This document shows positions 8,701 to 14,125 of a stretch of DNA of 14,125 nt, piece after piece; the stretch's first letter is position 1, and the number at the start of each line of letters is the position of its first letter. Origin of the DNA: Agathobaculum ammoniilyticum (lineage in GTDB: Bacteria; Bacillota; Clostridia; Oscillospirales; Butyricicoccaceae); NCBI RefSeq assembly GCF_025567315.1, contig NZ_JAOQJE010000025.1:1-14125 (forward strand). Reading direction: 5' to 3'. Position numbers and translations under genes: made by a program. A model generated the notes under the pieces. That model was not told the DNA's origin. It was given only the letters and a program-made list of their open reading frames with translations, and did no database searches.

Positions 8701-9507
8701 ATCAATATCGTGATAGTGGTCATGCACCACCTGTTCCAGATCGGCCCGCATTTCATCCCTGAAAATGGTTGTGTCAGGGGAAGCGTGTGCCGCCACAATG
8801 TCAGCGCCGGGGGTATGGGCCTCGCCGTGGTGGGTGGCGTATTTCGCCAGCATCTCATTCGGCTTGTCCGCGAGCTGCCATGTAATGAGCGCGTCGCCCT
8901 CTCCCAGCTTGCCAGACAGGGCTTTTAGCTGTTCCTCAATCTCGCTTTCGTTTTTCCAGCCGAAGCGGTCCCCCAGCACCCAAAAGACCACGGTTGGATT
9001 CCCGTCGTCCATTGCCTCTACCGCTTCCATGGCCTTTTTCAGCGCCGCCGGCTCATTGGCTACCCCCTGTCTGGGCGTGCCATGCTTATCTATGGCGTCA
9101 AGCAGGTCGTTTTTGCTCCCTATAACGCCGCTGTCTACCACCGTGTTCTGGTAGGTGATCAGCCGCGTGTCGGAGTTTACGCCGTAATCATAGATGTAGT
9201 TCAGGCCGTTAGTCCGCATCATGCGTTCAAATTCTTCATGGGATTCCCGTCCGGTAACGGCCACATCCACAAGAAAAATCAGATTGACCGGATCGGCCGA
9301 AATCCCCTTCTTGTGATAGCGGATCTCCGCGCTGGTACGGTTCACGTCAGGGTACGTCACCTCAACCGTGGCGGTTTCCGTCTGCGGCTGCGCTGTTGGC
9401 ACCGGCTGCGGGTCCGCCGCCAGCGCGTAGGTAGGCAGTAAGCCCACAAGCATCGCTGCACTGAGCAGGAATGACAGCGCCCGCTTTCGTAAGTTTACCT
9501 GTTTCAT
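2774..9507 (-). CDS. Giant SLH-anchored surface protein with BspA-type leucine-rich repeats
   Basis: Residues 1-2116 are read before the assembly gap and 44 after it. Order: signal peptide 1-30 (ends TYALA); vWA-like domain about 70-275 (NLIFLVD) with a degenerate metal site, D81-V-A-V-T instead of DxSxS; InlB-like part about 390-470; about 19 BspA/DUF285-type repeats, roughly 590-1110, consensus LTSLDLGxxFDTSxVTNMxxMFxGC; Pro/Glu spacer about 1158-1283; further beta domains; a Listeria-Bacteroides repeat about 1680-1760 (FDANGG ... GYTFTGW ... LYAVW); a Gly-rich hinge about 1925-1937; SLH repeats from about 2038 (ITRAEVAQAFYRLL, FPDVAADAWYHEAV, GYEDGTF). SLH repeats bind cell-wall polysaccharide, so the protein should be exported and displayed; LRR proteins of this kind are often adhesins, which is inference. 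The end given is TAA 2774-2776, since only that frame reads FPDVPASHWAFYDVVEAS. ATG 9507 has a GGGAG site 13 bases upstream, which is long. Transcription probably comes from the invertible promoter upstream. Confidence 0.9.
2910..3159. other. Assembly gap of 250 N inside the SLH region
   Basis: Exactly 250 undetermined bases, a placeholder or estimated length. Reading frames on both sides are clear and do not agree across 250 bases; the true length should leave remainder 2 when divided by 3 (for example 251). The missing part should encode most of an SLH repeat and the start of the last one. Repeated SLH sequence is a plausible cause of the assembly break. Confidence 0.95.
6190..7740 (-). repeat. 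BspA/DUF285-type repeat array
   Basis: About 19 units of 26 to 28 codons inside the surface protein, recognisable by FDTSNVT, NM and MF spaced evenly. Units diverge most at both ends of the array and are most alike around 6900-7250. The array is more AT-rich than the flanking parts of the same gene, so it may have a separate origin or codon history. Confidence 0.85.
6909..7070 (-). repeat. Perfect 81-bp tandem duplication
   Basis: Bases 6909-6989 and 6990-7070 are identical over all 81 positions and equal one 27-codon repeat unit (LTSLDLGDKFDTTSVTNMDY and so on). The identity continues about 10 bases into the next unit. In-frame gain or loss of a unit would leave the protein intact, so copy number may vary between strains or be collapsed in assembly. 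Confidence 0.95.
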
Positions 9508-9630
9508 TTCATTTGCTGCGCTCCCTTCATTTTTCTATTTGTTCCTACTGCTCAAAAAAGCTCCCCTTGCCGGATACGTCCCGGGCCGGTGAATCGTATT
9601 CCACCCCTCCCTCTTTCAAGTTCTGTGTCA
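9508..9630 (-). promoter_or_regulatory. Leader between the invertible segment and the surface-protein gene
   Basis: About 120 bases outside the inverted repeat that would form the 5' untranslated leader when the promoter points this way. It contains the GGGAG ribosome binding site near 9521-9525. No promoter of its own is evident, which fits control from inside the invertible segment. Confidence 0.4.
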
Positions 9631-9650
9631 GGACAAAAACATTCTTTTGT
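9631..9650 (-). repeat. Recombination site copy 1 (inverted)
   Basis: Read on the minus strand this is CAAAAGAATGTTTTTGTCC (9649-9631), identical over 19 bp to copy 3 and, with the preceding bases, over 20 bp to copy 2. The site itself has CAAAA and TTTTG arms around a 6-base centre, the usual form of a tyrosine-recombinase core site. It lies between the promoter and the surface-protein gene. Confidence 0.9.
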
Positions 9651-9696
9651 TTCGCGGCCCGTCCAAAAGCATACCGGCGGGTAGTAAGACAAATAT

Positions 9697-9739
9697 ATAA
9701 TACCATATTGGTAATATTTATATCAAGAAAATCCGTCAA
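9697..9739 (-). promoter_or_regulatory. Promoter inside the invertible segment, facing the surface gene
   Basis: On the minus strand TTGATA (9721-9726), 18 bp, TATTAT (9697-9702) is a good housekeeping promoter. A second, overlapping option is TTGACG (9734-9739), 17 bp, TATTAC (9711-9716). The region is very AT-rich within GC-rich surroundings. A perfect 13-bp palindrome TACCATATTGGTA (9701-9713) lies in the spacer of the first promoter and could be an operator. Confidence 0.65.
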
Positions 9740-9756
9740 ATTTAGACATGGCAAAC

Positions 9757-9788
9757 AGGCCGAAAAAATGCACAAATTTTTTCGGCCT
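9757..9788. terminator. Strong hairpin upstream of the invertible promoter
   Basis: AGGCCGAAAAAA (9757-9768) pairs perfectly with TTTTTTCGGCCT (9777-9788) around an 8-base loop. There is no clear T run after the stem on either strand, so termination is uncertain. Placed here it would shield the promoter from read-through out of the recombinase gene, and after inversion it would sit between the promoter's back and the surface gene. Confidence 0.5.
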
Positions 9789-9871
9789 CATTTTCATGCT
9801 TTCCCGCCGCCTGTTTTTCAAGACTGCCCTGTTAATTGCGGCCTGCAATCTGAATAGCTGTGCGCAACAGC

Positions 9872-9891
9872 AACAAAAGAATGTTTTTGTC
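9872..9891 (+). repeat. Recombination site copy 2
   Basis: Contains CAAAAGAATGTTTTTGTC at 9874-9891. With the two preceding A it matches 20 bases of the inverted copy at 9631-9650, the longest match among the three copies, so it is the likeliest partner for inversion. Confidence 0.85.
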
Positions 9892-9918
9892 TATTTGACG
9901 CCTCCACAAGCAAGGGGG

Positions 9919-9937
9919 CAAAAGAATGTTTTTGTCC
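9919..9937 (+). repeat. Recombination site copy 3
   Basis: CAAAAGAATGTTTTTGTCC, identical over 19 bp to inverted copy 1 and in direct orientation to copy 2, 45 bp away. It begins 1 bp beyond the recombinase stop codon. It could be an alternative inversion site, or with copy 2 a deletion pair, or a recombinase-binding accessory site. Confidence 0.85.
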
Positions 9938-9938
9938 C

Positions 9939-10781
9939 TTACCGTATCAGGCGCAGGCGTTCCAGGTGCCGTTGATGCTCTGTGCCAGTAGAGAGAAGAT
10001 AGATACGGGTCGTCTCGACGCTGGAGTGTCCCAGCACGTCGGCCAGCTTGATAATATCCCGGCTGGCCCGGTAAAAGCAGCGCGCAAAAAGGTGCCTGAG
10101 ATTGTGGGGGAACACCTTGGAGGCCGCCACGCCGGCCTTTTTGCAGATGGACTTCATTTCCGCCCATATCTGCTTTCTGGACAGCTCACGGCCGCTTCTG
10201 GTGCGGAACACCGCGCCGGAAGCGGTCTTTTGCTTTTTCGCATACTTTTGCAGCTTGCGGCACAGCTTGGCCGGAAGCAGAATTACCCGCACCTTGCCCT
10301 TGAGGGAGATTTCCGCCCTGCCCGCTTTCACCGCCTCCACTGTGATGTATTTTACTTCGCTTACCCGGATGCCGGTGGCGCAGATGGTTTCCAGAAGCAG
10401 GGCCAGCCGCGTCCGGCCCGCCGTCTCGGCCGCACAGACCAGACGTGTGTATTCCTCCCGCGTCAGCTCCTTTGCCGGATCGCGGAACACCTGCCGCTGG
10501 AGCCGCAGCGCCTTGATATGGCAGTCCGGCCAGCCCATGTAAGCGAGAAAGGAATTGACCGCCGCCAGCATGGAATTTACCGTGGCAATGGCATAGATAC
10601 TGGTGATGTGCTCCTTCCATCCGATCAGCGCCGCCTTGGTGAGCGGCTTTCCGGCCAGATACCTTTGCAGGGCGTTCAGGTCGTGGATATATTTCTGTAT
10701 GGTCTGCGGGGCGCGTTCCTGCTCCTGCAAATGGGCGGCATAACTTGTGAGCTGTTCCTCGTCGATTGTGTATTGCGGCAT
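9939..10781 (-). CDS. Tyrosine recombinase, probable inverter of the adjacent promoter
   Basis: 280 residues, full length for a tyrosine-type recombinase of the XerC/D-integrase class, which cuts and rejoins DNA through a tyrosine-DNA intermediate. N-terminal core-binding domain about 1-95 (YIHDLNALQRYL, SMLAAVNSFLAYMGW). The catalytic domain follows with the complete residue set: R139 (ATGIRVSEV), K163 (KGK), H226 and R229 (HNLRH), H252 (LGHSS) and Y261 (RIY). No arm-binding N-terminal domain like that of phage integrases is seen, which suits simple inversion. ATG 10781 has AGGAGG 8 bases upstream. The 3' end abuts a copy of the repeated site, and no other mobile-element genes accompany it, so control of the surface-protein promoter is the most likely job. 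An integrase of a lost element is the alternative. Confidence 0.9.
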   Translation of the reverse strand: MPQYTIDEEQLTSYAAHLQEQERAPQTIQKYIHDLNALQRYLAGKPLTKAALIGWKEHITSIYAIATVNSMLAAVNSFLAYMGWPDCHIKALRLQRQVFRDPAKELTREEYTRLVCAAETAGRTRLALLLETICATGIRVSEVKYITVEAVKAGRAEISLKGKVRVILLPAKLCRKLQKYAKKQKTASGAVFRTRSGRELSRKQIWAEMKSICKKAGVAASKVFPHNLRHLFARCFYRASRDIIKLADVLGHSSVETTRIYLLSTGTEHQRHLERLRLIR

Positions 10782-10800
10782 ATTGGCGTCCTCCTGTCCG

Positions 10801-10838
10801 TAACGGTTATACCGTTATTGTAGCGGACCGGCGCTACG
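10801..10838. promoter_or_regulatory. Palindromes upstream of the recombinase gene
   Basis: A perfect 17-bp palindrome TAACGGTTATACCGTTA (10801-10817) lies 19 bases upstream of the recombinase start, next to a minus-strand TACAAT (10817-10822) that could be its -10 box. Another inverted repeat, GTAGCG/CGCTAC, lies at 10820-10838. No good -35 box is visible. An operator for control of the recombinase is plausible. Confidence 0.4.
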
Positions 10839-10965
10839 CCGCACAGCGGGTAAGCGTCAAATAAAGCAACGGATTGTTGGTAGAGGTAGAGTGTGAGAAA
10901 ATAAGGATAAAAGTTGCAGTGGATAGCATTAAGGGAAGTCAAAGGAAGCAGAGGAGCTGGGAAAA

Positions 10966-11367
10966 ATGACAATTCGGGAAAGACATCGGGAGCAGCAAGT
11001 GGCCCAATGGACGGAGCTCGTACAGGAATGCCGGAGCAGCGGGCAAACAGTAACGGGATGGTGCGATGAACGGGACATCAGCACAAAGACGTATTACCGA
11101 TGGGAGAAAAGAGTATTGCAGCGAAGTGGCCACGGGATAAAAAGGGTGGAAAGAGTACCGGCAGAAAAAAAGGCGGCTGAATTTGTAGAGCTGAGAGTGA
11201 GGAAGGAAGGGATGTGGAACAGGGAGCTTCTTCAGACTGCTCCAGAGGGGAAACAGTCGGCAGTAACAGTGGTGGTAAAGGGGCGAGGGATAGAAGTTGA
11301 GATTTATGCGGGAGTGGAGCTGCCGGTGATAGAGGCGATCTGCCGATCGGTGTGCCATGCTGAATGA
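10966..11367 (+). CDS. tnpA: IS66 accessory protein TnpA (Orf1)
   Basis: 133 residues. N-terminal helix-turn-helix of the transposase-8/IS66 Orf1 kind at about 25-48 (SGQTVTGWCDERDISTKTYY) and the typical C-terminal motif VKGRGIEVEIYAGVELPVIEAI. In three-gene IS66 elements TnpA and TnpB are needed with TnpC for transposition; TnpA is presumed to bind DNA. ATG 10966 has GAGGAG upstream. The end overlaps tnpB by 11 bases (ATGCTGAATGA), which suggests translational coupling. Confidence 0.9.
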   Translation: MTIRERHREQQVAQWTELVQECRSSGQTVTGWCDERDISTKTYYRWEKRVLQRSGHGIKRVERVPAEKKAAEFVELRVRKEGMWNRELLQTAPEGKQSAVTVVVKGRGIEVEIYAGVELPVIEAICRSVCHAE

Positions 11368-11713
11368 TTTTCGCGGCGCGGAAAAAGTGTATATAGCCTG
11401 TGGGTACACAGATCTGCGGAAAGGGATCGACGGCCTGGCGACATTGGTACAGCAGCAGTTCCATCTGGACCCGTTCAGCAATACGCTGTTCCTGTTCTGC
11501 GGTTACCGGCGGGATCGGATCAAGGGGCTGTATTGGGAGGGGGATGGATTTGTTCTGGTATATAAGCGGTTAGAAGCAGGCGCCTTCCAGTGGCCGCGGA
11601 ACGGAGATGAGGCGCGCCAGTTGACAGGCCAGCAGTACCGCTGGCTTATGGAAGGATTAAAGATCGAACAGCCCAAAGCGCACAAAGCGGTGACTGGCCT
11701 GAGTATGATATAG
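11357..11713 (+). CDS. tnpB: IS66 accessory protein TnpB (Orf2)
   Basis: 118 residues, the usual size. Family signatures are VYIACGYTDLRKGIDGLA at about 11-28 and LFLFCGYRRDRIKGLYWEGD at about 44-63, followed by the FVLVYKRLEAGAFQWP block. It belongs to the IS66 Orf2-like family, required for transposition but of unclear biochemical role; it is not the TnpB nuclease of IS200/IS605. It starts inside the end of tnpA and leaves an 80-bp gap before tnpC. Confidence 0.95.
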   Translation: MLNDFRGAEKVYIACGYTDLRKGIDGLATLVQQQFHLDPFSNTLFLFCGYRRDRIKGLYWEGDGFVLVYKRLEAGAFQWPRNGDEARQLTGQQYRWLMEGLKIEQPKAHKAVTGLSMI

Positions 11714-11793
11714 CGTTGAAAAATTGGATGCTATTTTCCTCGAAATCCCTTGAAATGCGGGTGTTTTAAGGGGTTTTGTGTTATAATGAGAAT

Positions 11794-13395
11794 ATGAAAA
11801 ATGAAGTGAATATTATCACAAGCAACACGGAAATGGTGACCATTTCCCGTGCGGAATATGAGTCTCTGAAGGCGGAAAGAGACGAGCTGAACCAGAAGCT
11901 GGACTGGCTGATGGAGCAGATGCGTCTTGCCAAAAAGAAAGTCTATGGGGCATCGTCCGAGCAGACGAAGGAAGAACTGGCAGGCCAGTTGAGCCTGATG
12001 TTTGATGAAACGGAAGCGTGGCTGTCTGCTAAAAGGACTTCCGTAACGGAGAGCAAGGTTGTTGCCCACACCCGGCAGAAGCGGTCTTCCCGTGTGGAGG
12101 AGGTACTGCCGGACAATGTTCCTGTTGAGGTGGTAGAACACCGTGTCCCGGAGTCTGAGCGTAACTGTCCTGAATGCGGTACACTCATGACGGAGATTGG
12201 GAGTGAGGTTCGCCGTACTCTGGTGATGATCCCCGCCCAGGTGAAGATCCGGGAAGATGTTTATTTTACATACGCCTGCCAGAACTGCAAGCAGACGGGG
12301 ACGGAAACACCTGTCCTGAAAGCCGAAAAAGAGCCTCCCCTGATCTCAGGCAGCTACGCCTCCCCAGAGGCTGTGGCTCATATCATGGTCCAAAAGTTTG
12401 TGATGTACGCTCCGCTGTACCGGCAGGAACAGGAATGGAATCGGGCTGGGGTGATGCTCTCCCGGCAGACGATGAGCAACTGGGTGTTGCGGGTGGCGGA
12501 GGATTGGCTGCGGCCCATCTATGACCAGATGCACCAACAGTTGCTTCAGCGAGAGGTCCTCCACGCGGATGAGACGACTCTGCAGGTGCTGAAACTGGAA
12601 GGGCGGACGGCCAGGAGCAAGTGCTATATGTGGCTGTACCGGACCGGTGGAGACGCCGGGCACCCCATTGTCCTGTATGAGTACCAGCAGAGCCGAAAGG
12701 CGGAGAATGCCGAGGCGTTCCTCAAGGGCTTTACGGGCTGGCTCCATGCTGATGGTTATTCCGGCTACCACCGATTGCCGGAGAACATCCGGGTGGTTGG
12801 CTGCTGGGCGCATCTGCGGCGAAAGTTTGACGAAGCGGTGAACGCCTTGCCAAAAGAGCAGCAGACGGGCTGCGCGGCGTTGGAGGGACTGCAATACTGC
12901 AATGTTCTCTTCGCCATTGAAAAGGAACTGGCGGATCTGCCGCCGGAAGAACGGTACAAACAGCGTCTGATCCGGTCCAAACCGGTGATGGACGCTTTGT
13001 TGGCATGGGCGGAAACAAAAACCGCCCCGCCCAAGTCCTCTTTGGGAAAGGCGCTGTATTATCTGCGGGAGCAGTGGCCATATCTAAAATGCTTTTTGGA
13101 GGACGGGCGGCTGGAAATAAGCAACAACCGGGCAGAACGGAGTATGAAACCCTTTGTGATGGGGCGGAAGAACTGGCTGTTTGCAAATACGGAAGGCGGG
13201 GCCCAGAGCAGCGCCATTGTTTACAGCCTGATTGAAACGGCCAAGGAAAACGACCTTGACCCATACCGGTATCTGGTCTATGTGCTGTCCAGGGCGCCAT
13301 CTATGGCCGTGGCTGACAGAGAGTGGGCCACAAAACTGACGCCGGATCTTGTTCCGGTGCAATATCGCAGGGGCCAGGAGGACTCTACAATATAG
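11794..13395 (+). CDS. tnpC: IS66 transposase TnpC (DDE)
   Basis: 533 residues from the ATG at 11794, a full-length IS66 transposase. N-terminal coiled coil about 15-50 with the conserved KKKVYGASSEQ; zinc-finger cysteines C125, C128, C162 and C165; catalytic DDE residues D259 (LHADETTLQVL), D320 (GWLHADGYSGY) and E448 (NNRAERSMKPFVMGRKNWLF); C-terminal IS66 block DLDPYRYLVYVL. The reading frame is open from a TTG at 11776, but starting there would add six residues and leave no room for the ribosome binding site. AAGGGG at 11769-11774 is rather far from the ATG, so translation may be weak. No frameshift is visible, so the enzyme could be active. Confidence 0.95.
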   Translation: MKNEVNIITSNTEMVTISRAEYESLKAERDELNQKLDWLMEQMRLAKKKVYGASSEQTKEELAGQLSLMFDETEAWLSAKRTSVTESKVVAHTRQKRSSRVEEVLPDNVPVEVVEHRVPESERNCPECGTLMTEIGSEVRRTLVMIPAQVKIREDVYFTYACQNCKQTGTETPVLKAEKEPPLISGSYASPEAVAHIMVQKFVMYAPLYRQEQEWNRAGVMLSRQTMSNWVLRVAEDWLRPIYDQMHQQLLQREVLHADETTLQVLKLEGRTARSKCYMWLYRTGGDAGHPIVLYEYQQSRKAENAEAFLKGFTGWLHADGYSGYHRLPENIRVVGCWAHLRRKFDEAVNALPKEQQTGCAALEGLQYCNVLFAIEKELADLPPEERYKQRLIRSKPVMDALLAWAETKTAPPKSSLGKALYYLREQWPYLKCFLEDGRLEISNNRAERSMKPFVMGRKNWLFANTEGGAQSSAIVYSLIETAKENDLDPYRYLVYVLSRAPSMAVADREWATKLTPDLVPVQYRRGQEDSTI

Positions 13396-13402
13396 GTTTT
13401 TT

Positions 13403-13435
13403 AATGGACTGACCGAAAGGCCGGTCCATTTTTTT
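13403..13435 (+). terminator. Rho-independent terminator after tnpC
   Basis: AATGGACTGACC (13403-13414) pairs with GGCCGGTCCATT (13419-13430) around a GAAA loop, with one G-T pair and one mismatch, followed by a T run (13429-13435). It lies 8 bases after the tnpC stop codon and separates the transposase genes from the following regulator. Confidence 0.85.
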
Positions 13436-13488
13436 CGACATTTTCCACCAAAGGGGAACTACAGAGCCTCACAGGTAATCCCTTCCAT

Positions 13489-13510
13489 CCCTTATGCTTT
13501 GCATGAAGGG
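13489..13510 (+). promoter_or_regulatory. Hairpin covering the ribosome binding site of the XRE gene
   Basis: CCCTT-ATGC (13489-13497) pairs with GCAT-G-AAGGG (13501-13510) across a TTT loop with one bulged G. AAGGG is the first half of the ribosome binding site AAGGGAGGTG, so folding would lower translation of the next gene. Confidence 0.4.
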
Positions 13511-13521
13511 AGGTGAGGAAA

Positions 13522-13755
13522 ATGGAAGCAAGCTTTGATGGAGCAAAACTGCGCGAAGTACGCAAAGACCGAGGCAAGACACAAGCGATGCTGGCCGTAA
13601 AAATGGGCACTTCTATTCGCCATGTACGAGCCTTGGAGACCGGTGAGAAGACAAACCCATCCGCATGTCTTCTCTGTAAAGTAGCCGTGGCTTTGGATGT
13701 CCCGATGGAAACATTTATGCGGATCCAGCCAGAAGAAGGGGATGAACTTGTATAA
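13522..13755 (+). CDS. XRE-family helix-turn-helix regulator, small
   Basis: 77 residues, almost entirely one Cro/CI-type helix-turn-helix domain: LREVRKDRGKTQAMLAVKMGTSIRHVRALETG at about 10-41, then helices to residue 66. No ligand or dimerisation domain follows. ATG 13522 was chosen over the GTG at 13513 because GGAGGTG (13509-13515) is correctly spaced 6 bases before it. The next gene follows almost directly, so both are probably one operon, behind the tnpC terminator. Target unknown; control of the adjacent gene or of the mobile element is possible. Confidence 0.85.
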   Translation: MEASFDGAKLREVRKDRGKTQAMLAVKMGTSIRHVRALETGEKTNPSACLLCKVAVALDVPMETFMRIQPEEGDELV

Positions 13756-13774
13756 AGCAAAAGGAGATGAAACC

Positions 13775-14086
13775 TTGCCCTACCTAAATGCGACTTGTGA
13801 TCTGTTGTACAGCCTTGGAGTAACCGCGAATTATAAGGGGTTTCTTCATACTACCTACGCAGTGTCTCTGTGTATGGAACGGCAAGACAGGCTTCTGTTG
13901 GTAACAAAATGGCTTTATCCTGATGTTGCCAGGAGATATGGGACGAACTGGAAGGCAGTGGAACGTAATATCCGAACCGTATCCAGGATTGCGTGGATAC
14001 GCAACCGCGTACTCCTGGAATCCCTTGCGCAAAGGCCTCTGGGGCAATCCCAAATTTTGTGTAACCGCCAAAAGCGGTGCAAATAG
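13775..14086 (+). CDS. Spo0A C-terminal-like DNA-binding protein
   Basis: 103 residues from a TTG start. DLLYSLGVTANYKGFLHTTYAVSL and LLVTKWLYPDVARRYGTNW followed by KAVERNIRTVSRIAW match the C-terminal DNA-binding domain of Spo0A, the sporulation master regulator. The N-terminal receiver domain is absent, so it is not Spo0A but one of the short stand-alone proteins common on Clostridia mobile elements and chromosomes. The TTG has AAAGGAG 8 bases upstream. An in-frame ATG at 13742 would overlap the XRE gene by 14 bases and has a poorly spaced site, so it is second choice. It may compete for Spo0A boxes or control its own element; both are guesses. Confidence 0.75.
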   Translation: MPYLNATCDLLYSLGVTANYKGFLHTTYAVSLCMERQDRLLLVTKWLYPDVARRYGTNWKAVERNIRTVSRIAWIRNRVLLESLAQRPLGQSQILCNRQKRCK

Positions 14087-14125
14087 AGAAAAATTTATCA
14101 TGGGCGGCAGACGGGTAAAACGGCT
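14087..14125. other. Window edge, no feature
   Basis: Nothing supportable in 39 bases. An ATG at 14100 opens a frame to the edge, but it is too short to judge. Confidence 0.3.

Larger units (their letters stand above)
9631..9937. other. Invertible promoter segment (inverton)
   Basis: Inverted copies of one 18-20 bp sequence bracket about 221 bp (copy 1 to copy 2) or 269 bp (copy 1 to copy 3). Inside are a minus-strand promoter and a strong hairpin. A complete tyrosine recombinase is encoded directly beyond copy 3 and a giant surface protein beyond copy 1. Known invertons and Mpi- or RecV-type switches in gut bacteria share this design. In the assembled orientation the promoter faces the surface gene (ON). 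After inversion it would point toward the 3' end of the recombinase gene, antisense to it. Inversion itself is not shown by one sequence. Confidence 0.8.
10850..14125 (+). mobile_element. IS66-family insertion sequence (left end inside, right end not found)
   Basis: The left end is placed at GTAAGCGTCAA (10850-10860), since IS66-family terminal repeats begin with GTAA and often GTAAGCG. tnpA, tnpB and tnpC follow in the standard order on the plus strand. The expected right end (…TTGACGCTTAC) is not present downstream of tnpC up to the window edge. Either the element extends further and carries the two small regulator genes as passengers, or its right end has diverged or been lost. The end coordinate is therefore only the window edge. 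The 8 bases before the left end (10842-10849, CACAGCGG) would be the target duplication. Confidence 0.65.

Noticed and set aside
7837..8928. Plus-strand frame of 363 codons
   Set aside because: Antisense to the vWA-like region, where the minus strand has a convincing signal peptide and domains; no domain seen in this frame.
9545..9775. Minus-strand frame of 76 codons across the promoter and site copy 1
   Set aside because: It covers promoter boxes and the recombination site; no ribosome binding site. The repeated KNVFV peptides are just translations of the 19-bp site.
11357..11713. TnpB as an RNA-guided nuclease
   Set aside because: The IS66 gene named tnpB is unrelated to the IS200/IS605 TnpB nuclease; it is too short and lacks RuvC motifs.

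Overview
The window looks like a piece of a gut-type Clostridia genome (Oscillospiraceae or Lachnospiraceae-like), probably Gram-positive and related to spore formers. This rests on a surface-layer-homology (SLH) anchored giant protein, a Spo0A C-terminal-domain gene, a three-gene IS66 element with Firmicutes-style TnpA/B/C, strong AGGAGG ribosome binding sites and a group II intron remnant. It is an accessory region. GC content changes sharply between blocks: the 780-2500 block is AT-rich, while the surface protein, recombinase and IS66 are GC-rich. A 250-base run of N (2910-3159) marks an assembly gap.

Layout. (1) 1-321, minus strand: 5' end of a lipoprotein with the start of a PepSY domain. 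Its promoter region has two 11-bp direct repeats typical of OmpR/PhoB-type regulators. (2) 322-781: no convincing gene, but a minus-strand terminator and a GC-rich block that looks like mobile-element debris. (3) 782-1924, minus: an AT-rich operon of a MarR regulator and a six-helix LysE/GAP-like membrane protein, with a consensus promoter carrying two palindromic operators. (4) 1987-2773: no intact gene. It holds two terminator-like hairpins and the 3' end of a minus-strand group II intron (end of the intron-encoded protein, domain V, domain VI). (5) 2774-9507, minus: a surface protein of about 2,240 residues with signal peptide, degenerate vWA-like domain, about 19 BspA-type leucine-rich repeats, Pro/Glu-rich spacer, InlB-type repeats and SLH repeats. 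(6) 9508-9938: what appears to be an invertible promoter. (7) 9939-10781, minus: a complete tyrosine recombinase. (8) 10850 onward, plus strand: an IS66-family element (tnpA, tnpB, tnpC) starting at a GTAAGCG-type end, then an XRE-type regulator and a Spo0A-C-like protein. The right end of the IS was not found inside the window.

How the parts work together. The most interesting unit is 2774-10781. A 19-bp sequence occurs in inverted orientation at 9631-9649 and at 9919-9937, with an 18-bp match (20 bp shared with the first copy) at 9872-9891. The segment between them carries a promoter that now points at the giant surface-protein gene, and the recombinase gene ends 1 bp from the outermost copy. 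Inference: the recombinase flips this promoter, so the surface adhesin is phase-variable and the assembled orientation is ON. The rest is ordinary accessory DNA, though the MarR operator pair, the intron 3' remnant and the possible IS66 passenger genes deserve a check.
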